Shown: piece by piece, positions 8,211 to 17,233 of the stretch | Numbering within the stretch: the stretch's first letter is position 1 | How the letters are laid out: every line of letters begins with the position of its first letter | From: Amycolatopsis sp. CA-126428 | Lineage (GTDB): Bacteria; Actinomycetota; Actinomycetes; Mycobacteriales; Pseudonocardiaceae | Direction: 5' to 3' | Assembly: GCF_002904335.1 (NCBI RefSeq) | Contig: NZ_PPHF01000019.1 | Location: 124,001-188,000 of the forward strand | Length of the DNA stretch: 64,000 nt | Translations under genes and position numbers: made by a program | Notes under the pieces: generated by a model | What the model was told of the DNA's origin: nothing | Databases searched by the model: none | The model's input: only the letters and a program-made list of their open reading frames with translations

Positions 8211-9935
8211 TCAGCCCGCGGCGGCCTGCAGGCCGCGGGTTCCGATGCCGCGCAGCACTTCCACCCGCTCCGCACCCGGGCGGCTCAGCACCCAGCTCGA
8301 CCCCGGCACCGCCTTCGCGCGCTTCTTCAGCGGCGCCAGCAATCGCGAAACCTCGTGGTACGACCCGATCGCCCCGCTCGCGCAGACCAGCGTCGCCAGC
8401 GACACCGTCACCGGCCGCCCCTCCGCCGACCACGCGCGGTCCAGCAACGCCCCCGCCACCGTGGCGATCTCGTCGACGTCGCACACCACCAGGAAGTCGT
8501 CGCCGCCCACGTGGCTCACGCGCATCCGCCGCAGGCCGCCGGCCAGCTCGGTCAGTGCCGCGCCCAGCTCGCGGATCAGGTTGTCGCCCGCCGCGAAACC
8601 CGCCGTGTCGTTGATCGCCTTGAAGCTGTCGATGTCCAGCCAGGCCGCGACGAACGGCTCGCCGATCGTGATGCGGCGGGCGACGTCGCGGGCGATCGTG
8701 TCGCTGCCCGGCAAGCGCGTCAGCGGGTTCAGCGCCGCGGCCGCCTCGACCTTCGCCTCGGCCACGCCGCGGACCACCTCCGTCACCAGCACCACGCCGA
8801 GGCAGCGGCCGAGCTCGTCGACCACGACCACGTCGTCGCCCGTGCGGCCCCAGTCGGCGTCGGTGACCAGCTCGAGGAACTCCATCGCGCCGGCGCGGGC
8901 CTCGATCGTGTGCGGGGTGTCCGCGAGCCGGGCCGCCGGGCGCTTCGCGTGCAACGCGTGCCCGTACGGGCCGGTGACGGCCACCAGGAACCGGGTCCGG
9001 TCGACCGACCAGCGCGGCCGGTGCAGCTCGTCCACGCCGACCACGCCCGAAGGCGCGTCCGCCGCCGCGAGCACCGCGCGGACTTCGTCGCACGTCGCCG
9101 TTTCCGGCAGGGTCGTCGCCGGGCGGAGGAAGTCGCCGACGCACGGTGCCGGCGCCCCGCTCGAGGGACGGCCGCGGGTGAGCAGGGCCGGCGCGGGCCC
9201 GGCGGCGGTCGGCGGCGCGAGCAGGTGTCCCTGCGCGATCCGGACGCCCAGGCCGCGGACGGCGTCGAGCTGCGCGTCGGTCTCCACGCCGGTCGCGACG
9301 AGCCGGGTACCGGTGCGGTTCGTGTAGTGCAGCAGCGCCTCGACCACCGCGGCCGACGCCGGGTCGTCCGGCAGCCCGCGCAGCACGGTCCGGTCGAGCT
9401 TCACCAGGTCGACCGGCGCCTCGACCAGCAGGCCCAGCGGCAGGTCGCCGCGTCCGAGACCGTCGAGCGCGAGCCGGAAGCCGAGTTCGGTGAGCTCGCG
9501 CAGGCCGGCGAGCGCGCGGCCGGCCGGCAGCGCCGCGAACGGCGGCCCGATCTCCAGCACGACGTCGCGGGTGCGGCGGCCCGCGTCGCCGAGCTCTTCG
9601 AGGAGGTCGTCGTACATCGCCGGTGGCGCGGCCAGGGTGCGGGCGGAGAGGTTCAGGTGCAGGGAGAGCGACGTCGGGTTTTCGGCGTCCTGCCGGACGG
9701 CGGCCACCGCGAGCCCGAGGTCGGCCTCGGCGAGCCGGCCGTCGCGGCGCGCCTGGGCGAGCAGTTCGGGGACGGTGCCGCGGCCGGGCCTGGCCAGCGC
9801 TTCGTGCGCCACGACACCTCCCGTGTGGAGGCTGTACAGCGGCTGGAAGGCGAAGCGGACCGCGCGTGGCGACTTCACGGCCCCGATCGTCGCGGGTCGC
9901 GCGGCGCAGCGGAACCGATGTCGGCTGATGTTCAC
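8211..9935 (-). CDS. EAL-CBS-GGDEF domain protein (c-di-GMP related)
   Basis: A 574-residue soluble protein with an N-terminal EAL-like domain (about 25-255), a middle CBS pair (about 270-390) and a C-terminal GGDEF-like domain (about 400-560). EAL residues are partly kept (EALARP at 45-50, LHLNLSA, VVLEIG, GVET), but the DDFGTG loop is reduced to DGLGRG, so hydrolysis of c-di-GMP is doubtful. The cyclase motif is GGDDF with LDIDSFKAIND before it, so some cyclase activity is possible. No membrane segment is seen. The ATG at 9935 opens the frame, but a GTG at 9878 (VKSPRAVRF) preceded by GGGG may be the true start. Confidence 0.85.
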   Translation of the reverse strand: MNISRHRFRCAARPATIGAVKSPRAVRFAFQPLYSLHTGGVVAHEALARPGRGTVPELLAQARRDGRLAEADLGLAVAAVRQDAENPTSLSLHLNLSARTLAAPPAMYDDLLEELGDAGRRTRDVVLEIGPPFAALPAGRALAGLRELTELGFRLALDGLGRGDLPLGLLVEAPVDLVKLDRTVLRGLPDDPASAAVVEALLHYTNRTGTRLVATGVETDAQLDAVRGLGVRIAQGHLLAPPTAAGPAPALLTRGRPSSGAPAPCVGDFLRPATTLPETATCDEVRAVLAAADAPSGVVGVDELHRPRWSVDRTRFLVAVTGPYGHALHAKRPAARLADTPHTIEARAGAMEFLELVTDADWGRTGDDVVVVDELGRCLGVVLVTEVVRGVAEAKVEAAAALNPLTRLPGSDTIARDVARRITIGEPFVAAWLDIDSFKAINDTAGFAAGDNLIRELGAALTELAGGLRRMRVSHVGGDDFLVVCDVDEIATVAGALLDRAWSAEGRPVTVSLATLVCASGAIGSYHEVSRLLAPLKKRAKAVPGSSWVLSRPGAERVEVLRGIGTRGLQAAAG

Positions 9936-9970
9936 CGGGGATTACCCACATCGGCGTAGCTGTTTCAGCC

Positions 9971-10000
9971 TTGACTTATATAAGTCGAAGCTTGTAGTTT
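9971..10000 (+). promoter_or_regulatory. ArsR promoter with built-in operator
   Basis: TTGACT (9971-9976), 18 bp and TAGTTT (9995-10000) form a plausible promoter whose -10 ends six bases before the GTG at 10007, implying a leaderless mRNA. The perfect 14-bp palindrome GACTTATATAAGTC (9973-9986) overlaps the -35, the expected site of an autorepressing ArsR protein. Confidence 0.65.
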
Positions 10001-10006
10001 GGCCAG

Positions 10007-10357
10007 GTGCACGCGTTCGACGTCCTCGGCGACCCGGTCCGCCGCCGGATCCTCGAGTTGCTGGCCGGCGGCGAGCGGGCCGCCGGCGCGGTGACCGAGG
10101 TGATCCGGGCCGAGTTCGGCATCTCGCAGCCGGCCGTCTCCCAGCACCTGAAGGTGTTGCGGGACAACGGTTTCGCGGTCGTCCGCCAGGACGGGACGAG
10201 GCGGCTGTACGCGGTCGGCCACGCCCCGCTGCGGGACGTCGACGACTGGCTCGGCAAGTTCCGCCGGTACTGGACGCCACCGCTGGACGCGCTGGCCACC
10301 GAAATCGCCCGGGGCAAGCGGGCCCGGCGCCACCCCGAAGAAGGAGAAGGCTCGTGA
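10007..10357 (+). CDS. ArsR family winged-helix regulator
   Basis: A 116-residue regulator of the SmtB/ArsR fold. HAFDVLGDPVRRRILELL opens the domain, the recognition helix is ISQPAVSQHLKVLRDNGFA, and the wing is RQDGTRRLYAV. No metal-site cysteines are visible, which is typical of the ArsR type paired with SRPBCC proteins. It overlaps the next gene by four bases (GTGA). A perfect palindrome over its promoter suggests autoregulation of the two-gene operon. Confidence 0.93.
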   Translation: MHAFDVLGDPVRRRILELLAGGERAAGAVTEVIRAEFGISQPAVSQHLKVLRDNGFAVVRQDGTRRLYAVGHAPLRDVDDWLGKFRRYWTPPLDALATEIARGKRARRHPEEGEGS

Positions 10358-10989
10358 TCGACGTCAGCCACCAGATCAGCGCCGTCCGCCGGACGCTCGG
10401 CGACCGGGTGCTCGAGGGGAAGGAGGCCCGCGTCCTCACGATCAGCCAGGTCTACGACACCGATGTCGACGACCTGTGGGACGCCTGCACGAACCCCGAG
10501 CGCATCCCGCGCTGGTTCCTGCCGGTCAGCGGGGAGCTGAAGCTCGGCGGGAAGTACCAGCTGGAGGGCAACGCGGGCGGCACGGTCGAGCGCTGCGACC
10601 CGCCGAAGAGCTTCGCCGCGACGTGGGAGTTCGGCGGCAACGTCAGCTGGATCGAGGTCCGCCTGACGCCGGAGGGGCAGGGCACGCGGTTCGAGCTGGA
10701 GCACGTGGCGCACGTCGACGAGCGCTGGGACGAGTTCGGCCCGGGCGCGGTCGGCATCGGCTGGGACGGGGCGCTGGTCGGCCTGGTCCTGCACCTGTCC
10801 GCGCCGGGCACGGCCGTCGACCCGGAGGCGGCGATGGCGTGGATGATGTCGGCCGACGGCATCCGTTTCATGACGGCTTCGAACGAGGCCTGGTACGAGG
10901 CCGACGTCGCGGCGGGCGCGGACCCGGCCCAGGCCCGCGCGGCCGCCGATCGCACGCTGAAGGCGTACACGACTCCGCCGGAGGGTTAA
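10354..10989 (+). CDS. SRPBCC / AHSA1-like (START-fold) protein
   Basis: A 211-residue helix-grip protein with the AHSA1 pattern: VYDTDVDDLWDACTNPERIPRWFLPVSGELKLGGKYQLEGNAGG, then WEFGGNVSWIEVRLTPEGQGTRFELEH. These proteins bind hydrophobic ligands and are very often encoded directly after an ArsR regulator; the ligand and role are unknown. The GTG start has GAAGGAG upstream and overlaps the arsR stop. Its TAA overlaps, in a TTAA palindrome, the stop of the convergent PASTA gene. Confidence 0.88.
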   Translation: MIDVSHQISAVRRTLGDRVLEGKEARVLTISQVYDTDVDDLWDACTNPERIPRWFLPVSGELKLGGKYQLEGNAGGTVERCDPPKSFAATWEFGGNVSWIEVRLTPEGQGTRFELEHVAHVDERWDEFGPGAVGIGWDGALVGLVLHLSAPGTAVDPEAAMAWMMSADGIRFMTASNEAWYEADVAAGADPAQARAAADRTLKAYTTPPEG

Positions 10990-11351
10990 CGGTCGTCGTA
11001 CTTGACCGCCGTCAGGGTGATCACCGCGTCGGCGGGGACCTCCGTGCCGGGCGCCGGGTCCTGGCCGGTCTGGCGCCAGTTGCGGTCGATCACCAGGGCG
11101 CGGCCCTGGCCGGTGCCGTCGACCTCGCGCAGGTTGTAGAGGCCGGCGCGCTGCATCGCGTTCTGGGCGTCCTGGTGGTTCATGCCGGAGACGTCCGGGA
11201 CCTTGATCAGCTTCGCCGTCGCCGAGGCCGAGGTCGTCACCGAGGTCGCTGTCGAGGTCGAGGTCGTCGTGCCGGGTGAGCCGGGCGGGGTGCCGCACGA
11301 GGCCGTGGTGAAAGCGAGCGCCGCCAGTGTCGTGACCATCCGTCGGGACAT
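10986..11351 (-). CDS. Small PASTA-domain lipoprotein
   Basis: A 121-residue exported protein. After MSRRM and a short hydrophobic stretch comes a lipobox-like TTASCG, so Cys19 is probably lipidated. A Ser/Thr-rich linker (about 25-45) leads to one PASTA domain (KVPDVSGMNHQDAQNAMQRAGL, then DPAPGTEVPADAVITL). PASTA modules bind peptidoglycan or muropeptides, so a cell-wall location is expected. Convergent with the SRPBCC gene, sharing TTAA as both stops. Confidence 0.85.
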   Translation of the reverse strand: MSRRMVTTLAALAFTTASCGTPPGSPGTTTSTSTATSVTTSASATAKLIKVPDVSGMNHQDAQNAMQRAGLYNLREVDGTGQGRALVIDRNWRQTGQDPAPGTEVPADAVITLTAVKYDDR

Positions 11352-11413
11352 GCCTCCGGGGTACCCACGCGCCTGCCCGCCGTTCAGGTGAACCTGCGGA
11401 TAAGGTCGGGCGC

Positions 11414-12976
11414 ATGGATCAGGAGACCGACCCGCGGACGGCCCGGCGCGATCCCGTGGCGAACGTCGGCGGGTTCACCGACCTGGCGACCAGCCCGTTC
11501 CGGATCGACCGCGACCGGATCGCCGCGTCGCCGTTCTTCGCGCGGCTCGGCGGGGTGACGCAGGTCGTCAGCGCCGCCGGCGCCGGGCTGCTGCACAACC
11601 GGCTCACCCACAGCCTCAAGGTCGCGCAGGTCGCGCGGGCCATCGCCGAGCGCGTCACCAGCGGGCCGGACGCCGGGCTGGCCGACAAGCTCGGCGGCTG
11701 CGACCCCGACGTCGCCGAGGCCGCCGCGCTCGCCCACGACCTCGGGCACCCGCCGTTCGGGCACCTCGGGGAGCAGACGCTCGACCGGATCGCCCGCCAC
11801 CGCTTCGGCCTCGCCGACGGCTTCGAGGGCAACGCGCAGACGTTCCGGATCATCACCACGACCGACGTGCGGGGGCCGTCGGCGATCGGGCTGGACCTGA
11901 CCGCCGCGGTGCGCGCCGCCGTCCTCAAGTACCCGTGGCTGCGGCTGCACCACCCCGCGCCGCACCCGTCCGAGCTGGCGGTGCCCCCGCGCGGGGCGGC
12001 CGAGCCGGACGGCCTGCCGGGCACCGGCGCGGCCAAGTTCTCCGCCTACGCCACCGAACTCGACGACTTCGAGCAGGCGCGCGCGGCCTTCGCGGGCCGC
12101 GTCGAAAGCTGGCAGCAGACGGTCGAAGCGTCCGTGATGGACACGGCCGACGACATCGCCTACGCCATCCACGACCTGCAGGACTTCCACCGCATCGGCG
12201 TCCTGCAGCACGCGCCGGTCGCCGCGGAGCTGGGGGAGTGGCTCGAGCACGCGGGGGAGCTGGCGTCGCTGGACGACGAGACGCTGCACGCGGAGCTGCG
12301 CCGCCCGGGCCGCTCGCTCGAACGCCTCCGCCGCCGCATGCACGCCAAGGACGCCTGGATAGTCGACGACGACGCGTTCGCCGCCGCGGTCGCGCGGGTG
12401 CGCGCGGAGCTGGTCGACGGGCTCCTGGCCGGCGAGTTCGACGGCTCGATCGAGGCGGAGCAGGCCACGGCGGCGTTTTCCGCGAACTGGACGGCCCGCC
12501 TGGTCGACGGCGTGTTCCTGCTGCCCTCGCCGTCCACCCGCACCGGGCACGTCTCGCTGCGGCCCGCCCAGTGGCACGAGGTCCAGGTGCTGAAGTTCGT
12601 GCACCGCCGGTTCGTGCTGCTGCGCCCCGACCTCGCGCTGCACCAGCGCGGCCAGGCGGGGGTGGTGACGAGCCTGGTCGACGCGCTCGACGCGTGGCTG
12701 CTCGACCGCGACGAGGTGTCCCGGTTGCCACGCCGGCTGCACGACCTGGTCGAGCTGGCCCGGGCGGAGTACGCCGGGCTGGCGCGCTCGGCACCGGAGC
12801 TGCTGGTGGGGGCGACGGGCGAGCCGGTGACGGGAGCGGACGCGGTGCGCGGGCTCGCGCGCGGGCGGGCGGTGGTCGACTTTGTGGCCTCGCTGACTGA
12901 TAAGCAGGCGGTGACGCTGTTGGATGCGCTGTCCGGGCGGGCTTCGCAGCCGTGGTCGGATTCGTTCGTGCTCTGA
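11414..12976 (+). CDS. dGTP triphosphohydrolase-like HD-domain protein
   Basis: A 520-residue HD-superfamily hydrolase of the dGTPase type, which splits dNTPs to nucleoside and triphosphate. The metal motif is visible as H66 (NRLTHSLKV), H108-D109 (AHDLGHPPFGHLGE) and a later Asp in MDTADDIAYAIHD. The N-terminus SPFFARLGGVTQV resembles the family's RLxxxTQV element. It is somewhat longer than minimal bacterial dGTPases. AAGG precedes the ATG by about eight bases. It stands alone, with a long non-coding region downstream. Confidence 0.88.
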   Translation: MDQETDPRTARRDPVANVGGFTDLATSPFRIDRDRIAASPFFARLGGVTQVVSAAGAGLLHNRLTHSLKVAQVARAIAERVTSGPDAGLADKLGGCDPDVAEAAALAHDLGHPPFGHLGEQTLDRIARHRFGLADGFEGNAQTFRIITTTDVRGPSAIGLDLTAAVRAAVLKYPWLRLHHPAPHPSELAVPPRGAAEPDGLPGTGAAKFSAYATELDDFEQARAAFAGRVESWQQTVEASVMDTADDIAYAIHDLQDFHRIGVLQHAPVAAELGEWLEHAGELASLDDETLHAELRRPGRSLERLRRRMHAKDAWIVDDDAFAAAVARVRAELVDGLLAGEFDGSIEAEQATAAFSANWTARLVDGVFLLPSPSTRTGHVSLRPAQWHEVQVLKFVHRRFVLLRPDLALHQRGQAGVVTSLVDALDAWLLDRDEVSRLPRRLHDLVELARAEYAGLARSAPELLVGATGEPVTGADAVRGLARGRAVVDFVASLTDKQAVTLLDALSGRASQPWSDSFVL

Positions 12977-13420
12977 GCGGGGTGGTCGGGGGGCTGGGCT
13001 GAGGCCGGATTCGGGTTCGCTCGGGCGCCGCGCTGCCGCGCACCGCGCACCGCATCGCCTCCCGCTGCGCGCCGCACCCTGCCCACCGCCCGCCTCGGAC
13101 TGCGCCCGCCGCGCGCCGCATCGCCCTAGGGTGCCGCATGCCCCCGGCACCGCCGCACCGCGCCCGCACCGCCGCGCCCCGCACGGCCACGCCCCCGCCC
13201 GCGATGCCGCGCACCGCACCCGCCGCCCACCGCACCGCCGCCGCCCATGTGCCGTAACGAACTTCGCCCGTGGCTTCCCCGGTTGCACAGTCCGGTCTGG
13301 CGCTTGTGGACTTCCCACTCCGTGGTCACCCTTGCCGACCGTGGTGGGACGATCATTTGTCCGCTGCGTGTCCGGTGACCGGTTCACCGCTGCGCTGAAC
13401 GGCCTACGTCATCCGTCCCA
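12977..13420. other. Non-coding stretch with low-complexity CGCACCGC-type sequence
   Basis: No credible gene. From about 13020 to 13255 the plus strand is dominated by irregular reiterations of GCACCGC, CCGCCGC and CGCGCC, with almost no A or T runs. Frames through it translate to Ala/Arg/Pro-rich strings. The remainder is ordinary sequence running into the subtilase promoter. Nothing RNA-like was recognised. Confidence 0.5.
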
Positions 13421-13482
13421 TTCCGGAAATTATCCGTCCTTTGTCACTCGAACGGCTGATGTTTACGGAGAACTACCGGTAC

Positions 13483-13512
13483 TTGACTGGGTCCCGCCGG
13501 TGATCACCGGCG
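13483..13512 (+). promoter_or_regulatory. Putative promoter and operator of the subtilase gene
   Basis: TTGACT (13483-13488) is followed by a perfect 18-bp palindrome CGCCGGTGATCACCGGCG (13495-13512), which would cover the spacer and -10 region. The regulator is unknown. A shorter TTCCGGAA palindrome lies further upstream near 13423. Confidence 0.45.
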
Positions 13513-13560
13513 TCGGTCAGCGTGAGTCGGGGCACGCGCCTGGAGAATCGGAGGGCGCCC

Positions 13561-16473
13561 GTGCGCCGTACCCGTTCCAACAGATCGAGATCCACTGTGC
13601 TCACTGCCGGAGCCGCGGCACTGCTCGCCGCGCTCGGGCTGGTTTCCCCGCCTGTCGCGGGGGCCGCACCCGCGTCCGGTCCGGACGCGTTCAGTGAAAC
13701 CGCGCAACAGCAAATCGCCGCCCTGCAGGCGGTCAAGGCGGGCCGCACCGCCGCTGAGTCCAAACTGGACAGCAAGCTGCTCGTCGCCGCCAAGGGCGTG
13801 GGGAAGCAGCTGAACGCACTGCAGTCCGGGGCCGCCGTTTCCGCGGCCGGGACCGTCCTGGTCGACATCCGCGCGAGCAAGGTCTCGCCGGACCTCCTCG
13901 CCGGGCTCACCAAGGCCGGTGCGGGCATCCGCGCGGTGTCCGACCGCTACGGCAGCGTCCGCGCCGAGGTGCCGCTCGGCAAGGTCGGCGAGATCGCCGC
14001 GCGCGGGGACGTCAAGCGCGTCGAGCAGGCCGACCAGGCGATGACCGCCCGGGAACTGGCCACGCCGGCGACGACGCCGGAAAAGACCGAGACCAAGCAG
14101 CAAAAGGCCGACCGCATCGCCGGCGAGCTGCAGAAGGCCGTCAGCGCCAAGACCCAGCGCAGTGCGGCCGCGGCCGCGCCGCTGGTCAGCGAAGGCGACC
14201 GGGCCCACAACGCCGACCTCGCGCGCCAGCAGTTCGGCGTCACCGGTGTCGGCGTCAAGGCGTGCGCCCTGTCCGACGGCGTCGACTCCCTGGCCGCTTC
14301 GCAGGCCAAGGGCGAACTCCCGCCGGACGTCGACGTCATCGCCGGCCAGGAGGGCGAAGGCGACGAGGGCACCGCGATGCTCGAGATCATCCACGATCTC
14401 GCGCCCCGCGCCGCGCTCGGCTTCGCCTCGGCGTTCAACTCGGACGCCAGCTTCGCGGACAACATCCGCAAGCTGCGCTTCGAGTCGCACTGCGACGTCA
14501 TCGTCGACGACGTCATCTACTTCAAGGAATCGCCGTTCCAGGACTGGATCATCGCCCAGTCCGTGAACGACGTGACCGCCGACGGCGCGCTGTACTTCTC
14601 GTCCGCCGGCAACGAAGGCAACGTCGCCAGCGGCACCGCCGCGCACTGGGAAGGCGACTTCGTCGACTCCGGCAAGTCGGTCGGCAAGTTCGCCGGCACC
14701 GCGCACAACTTCGCCGGCGCGGCGGGCAACCAGATCTACGAGCCCATCTCGAACGCGTCCTCGGCCGGCGTCCCGGTGACGCTGCACTGGTCGGACCCGC
14801 TCGGCGCGTCCGCCAACGACTACGACCTCTACCTGCTCAACTCCGCGGGGGCCGTGGTCAGCTTCAGCCAGAACGTCCAGGACGGCACCCAGGACCCGTA
14901 CGAGATCCTGCAGACGCCGACCTTCGGCGGCACCGGGCTGCGCCTGGCGGTCGTGAAGTTCTCCGGGGCGAACCGCTACCTGTCGCTTTCGGCGCTGCGC
15001 GGCCGGTTCTCCGACTCGGCCGACGGGCTCAAGGCCTACAACACCCCGGGCGTGACGGTCGGCCACTCGGCCGCGCGGGACGCCTTCAGCGTCGCGGCGG
15101 CCCCGGCGGCCAAGGCGTTCGGCCGGGCCCTGGAGCCGGGCGACCCGGCCAACCCGGCGGGCCCGTACCCGGGCTCGTTCAGCGGTGCCACCAAGGCCGA
15201 GCGGTTCACCTCCGACGGTCCGCGTCGCGTGTTCTACGAGGCGAACGGCACGCCGATCACCCCGGGCAACGTGTCCTCGACCGGTGGTGAGGTCCGGAAC
15301 AAGCCGGAGATCACCGCGGCCGACGGCGTGCAGACCAGCGTGAGCGGGTTCAACCCGTTCTTCGGCACCTCGGCCGCCGCTCCGCACGCGGCCGCCATCG
15401 CCGCGCTCGTGCTGTCCGGCAACCCCGGCCTGCCGCCCGCGGAGGTGCGGGAAGCGCTGATCAACACCGCGATCGACATCGAGACCCCGGGTCGCGACAA
15501 CTTCACCGGGTCCGGCGTCATCCTCGCGGACAAGGTGCTGGCCTACACCGGCGCCAGCCCGCAGCCCCTCGCGGTGGCGAAGCAGCCGACGGTCACCCCG
15601 GCCGACGGCGGCTCGGCGCTCGACCCGGGCGACACCGCCAAGGTGACGCTGCCGGTGACCAACGACGGTGACGGCACGGCGGTGTCCACCAGCGTCGTGC
15701 TCACCAGCCCGACCCCGGGTGTCACCGTGGCGCCCCGCTCGAAGTCCTACGGCACCATCAGCCCGGGACAGACCGGCGTGAACGACTTCACCATCACCGT
15801 TCCGGCGAGCCAGCAGCTCGGCGTGCCGGTGGTGCTGAACGCCCGCGTCACCTTCGCCGGGGCGCACTCGCCGACGACGACGTCCTTCGCGCTCCCGGTC
15901 GGCACCCCGTCGCCGGTCGCGCAGGACTTCGCCTACGCCGGCGCGCCGGTGGCGATCCCGGACAACAGCCCGGTCGGGGCATCGGTGACCATCCCGGTCA
16001 CCGGGGTCGGCCGCGCGTCCAAGGTGACGTTCTCCGTGGACGGCACCACGTGCAGCACCGATCCGACCTCGACGACGGTGGGGCTCAACCACTCCTACGT
16101 CGGTGACCTGATCGGCACGCTGACGTCGCCTTCGGGCGCGAAGGCCACGGTGTTCCAGCGCAACGGCGGCTCGGGCAAGAACCTGTGCCAGGTCGTCTTC
16201 GCCGACAACGCGGCGGCGGCGTTCAGCACGGTGACCTCCGCCAACGCGCCGTTCACCGGTTCGTGGCGGCCGACGCAGGCCCTGACCGGCAACCTCGCCG
16301 GCGCGGCGGCCGACGGCACGTGGACGTTCGGCGTGGTCGACGCGGCGGGCGGCGACGCCGGCTTCATCCGTTCGGTCGCGCTGCACATCAACGGCTTCGT
16401 GCAGCCCCCGGCGGCCGGCGCGCCGTCGAACGTGCGGAGCGTGACGAACAACGGTCCGGTGCACCCGCTGTAA
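13561..16473 (+). CDS. Secreted S8 subtilase with Glu in place of the catalytic His, C-terminal P domain
   Basis: A 970-residue exported peptidase. The GTG is chosen because GGAGGG lies five bases upstream and the signal peptide (RRTRSNRSRSTVLTAGAAALLAALG, cleavage near AGAAPA) then begins at once. A propeptide-like helical region precedes the catalytic domain. Asp239 (ALSDGVD), Asn351 (SSAGNEGN) and Ser604 (FFGTSAAAPH) are in place, but the HGTH position reads GDEGTAMLEIIHDLAP with Glu269. About residues 670-780 form a CARDB/NEW3-like beta domain, and 795-955 a proprotein-convertase P domain (VTFSVDG, YVGDLIGTLTSPSG, GTWTFGVVDAAGGDAG). Extracellular; substrate unknown. Confidence 0.9.
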   Translation: MRRTRSNRSRSTVLTAGAAALLAALGLVSPPVAGAAPASGPDAFSETAQQQIAALQAVKAGRTAAESKLDSKLLVAAKGVGKQLNALQSGAAVSAAGTVLVDIRASKVSPDLLAGLTKAGAGIRAVSDRYGSVRAEVPLGKVGEIAARGDVKRVEQADQAMTARELATPATTPEKTETKQQKADRIAGELQKAVSAKTQRSAAAAAPLVSEGDRAHNADLARQQFGVTGVGVKACALSDGVDSLAASQAKGELPPDVDVIAGQEGEGDEGTAMLEIIHDLAPRAALGFASAFNSDASFADNIRKLRFESHCDVIVDDVIYFKESPFQDWIIAQSVNDVTADGALYFSSAGNEGNVASGTAAHWEGDFVDSGKSVGKFAGTAHNFAGAAGNQIYEPISNASSAGVPVTLHWSDPLGASANDYDLYLLNSAGAVVSFSQNVQDGTQDPYEILQTPTFGGTGLRLAVVKFSGANRYLSLSALRGRFSDSADGLKAYNTPGVTVGHSAARDAFSVAAAPAAKAFGRALEPGDPANPAGPYPGSFSGATKAERFTSDGPRRVFYEANGTPITPGNVSSTGGEVRNKPEITAADGVQTSVSGFNPFFGTSAAAPHAAAIAALVLSGNPGLPPAEVREALINTAIDIETPGRDNFTGSGVILADKVLAYTGASPQPLAVAKQPTVTPADGGSALDPGDTAKVTLPVTNDGDGTAVSTSVVLTSPTPGVTVAPRSKSYGTISPGQTGVNDFTITVPASQQLGVPVVLNARVTFAGAHSPTTTSFALPVGTPSPVAQDFAYAGAPVAIPDNSPVGASVTIPVTGVGRASKVTFSVDGTTCSTDPTSTTVGLNHSYVGDLIGTLTSPSGAKATVFQRNGGSGKNLCQVVFADNAAAAFSTVTSANAPFTGSWRPTQALTGNLAGAAADGTWTFGVVDAAGGDAGFIRSVALHINGFVQPPAAGAPSNVRSVTNNGPVHPL

Positions 16474-16486
16474 CGCACCACCAGCA

Positions 16487-16523
16487 GTACGGGGCCGTCG
16501 CGGTGATCGCGGCGGCCCCGTAC
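16487..16523 (+). terminator. Hairpin terminator after the subtilase gene
   Basis: Two 16-base arms (16487-16502 and 16508-16523, one mismatch) around a 5-base loop, followed by CGTTTTCC. It starts 13 bases after the subtilase stop and ends ten bases before the next start codon. Confidence 0.75.
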
Positions 16524-16533
16524 CGTTTTCCCC

Positions 16534-17181
16534 GTGAAGCCACGGGAAGTCGCGGGCGGCGGGCGGGCGGTCGAGGTACCGCCCGAGCGGCTGGCCGGGT
16601 TCTTCACGCGGTTCGCCGAGCGGCACGGCGGGATCACGGCGACCTCGGGAACGGCGCACGAGGTCCGCGTGACCGCGGCCGACGGCACCTCCGCGACCGC
16701 CGCGGTCCCGTTCGGGCCACTCGGAGAACCGTCCGTGGCCGGGCTCGTCGCCCACGCGCTGGTGCCGCGGCGCATCGCGCTCGTGGTGGTGCGGCGGGGG
16801 AGTCACAGCGTCGGGATCGCGCGGAACGGCCGGATCGAGGTCTCGCGCACCGACCGGCACCTCGTGCAGGGCCGTTCCGCCGCGGGCGGCTGGTCGCAGC
16901 AGCGCTTCGCCCGGCGTCGCGCGGGGCAGGCCCGGCACGCGCTCCAGGACGCGGCGAAAGACGTCTTCGAAGTGCTCGTGCCCCGGCTGTCCGAAGTGGA
17001 TGCCGTGGTGCTCGGAGGTGACCGGCGCGCGCTCGACGAGCTGCGCGAGGACCGCCGGTTGGCCCCGCTGTTCTCCCGTGCGGAAGCCCGCGTGCTGGAC
17101 GTCGGCGAACCGAGCCGGGCCGTGCTCGAGGAGGCCGCCGTCCGCGCGCTGTCCGTGCAGGTCACGCTGCGCGACGGGTGA
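16534..17181 (+). CDS. acVLRF1-family peptidyl-tRNA hydrolase (Vms1-like release factor)
   Basis: A 215-residue protein of the actinobacterial Vms1-like release factor family, related to the catalytic domain of eRF1 and to the yeast ribosome-quality-control factor Vms1. These cleave the nascent chain from tRNA on stalled ribosomes or large subunits. The active loop is GRSAAGGWSQQRFARRR, with Gln122/Gln123 at the place of the release-factor GGQ glutamine. The GTG lies just after the terminator of the subtilase, so it needs its own promoter or readthrough. The next gene encodes an ABC-F ribosome-acting ATPase. Confidence 0.88.
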   Translation: MKPREVAGGGRAVEVPPERLAGFFTRFAERHGGITATSGTAHEVRVTAADGTSATAAVPFGPLGEPSVAGLVAHALVPRRIALVVVRRGSHSVGIARNGRIEVSRTDRHLVQGRSAAGGWSQQRFARRRAGQARHALQDAAKDVFEVLVPRLSEVDAVVLGGDRRALDELREDRRLAPLFSRAEARVLDVGEPSRAVLEEAAVRALSVQVTLRDG

Positions 17182-17220
17182 GTCCGCACACGTCCGGAAA
17201 ATCCGCTGGCGCCCAGCCCG

Positions 17221-17226
17221 TACACT
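17221..17226 (+). promoter_or_regulatory. Putative -10 element for the ABC-F leader
   Basis: TACACT ends seven bases before the GTG of the six-codon leader ORF at 17234, so a transcript would begin on that GTG. No good -35 was found. Confidence 0.4.
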
Positions 17227-17233
17227 GGGTTCC

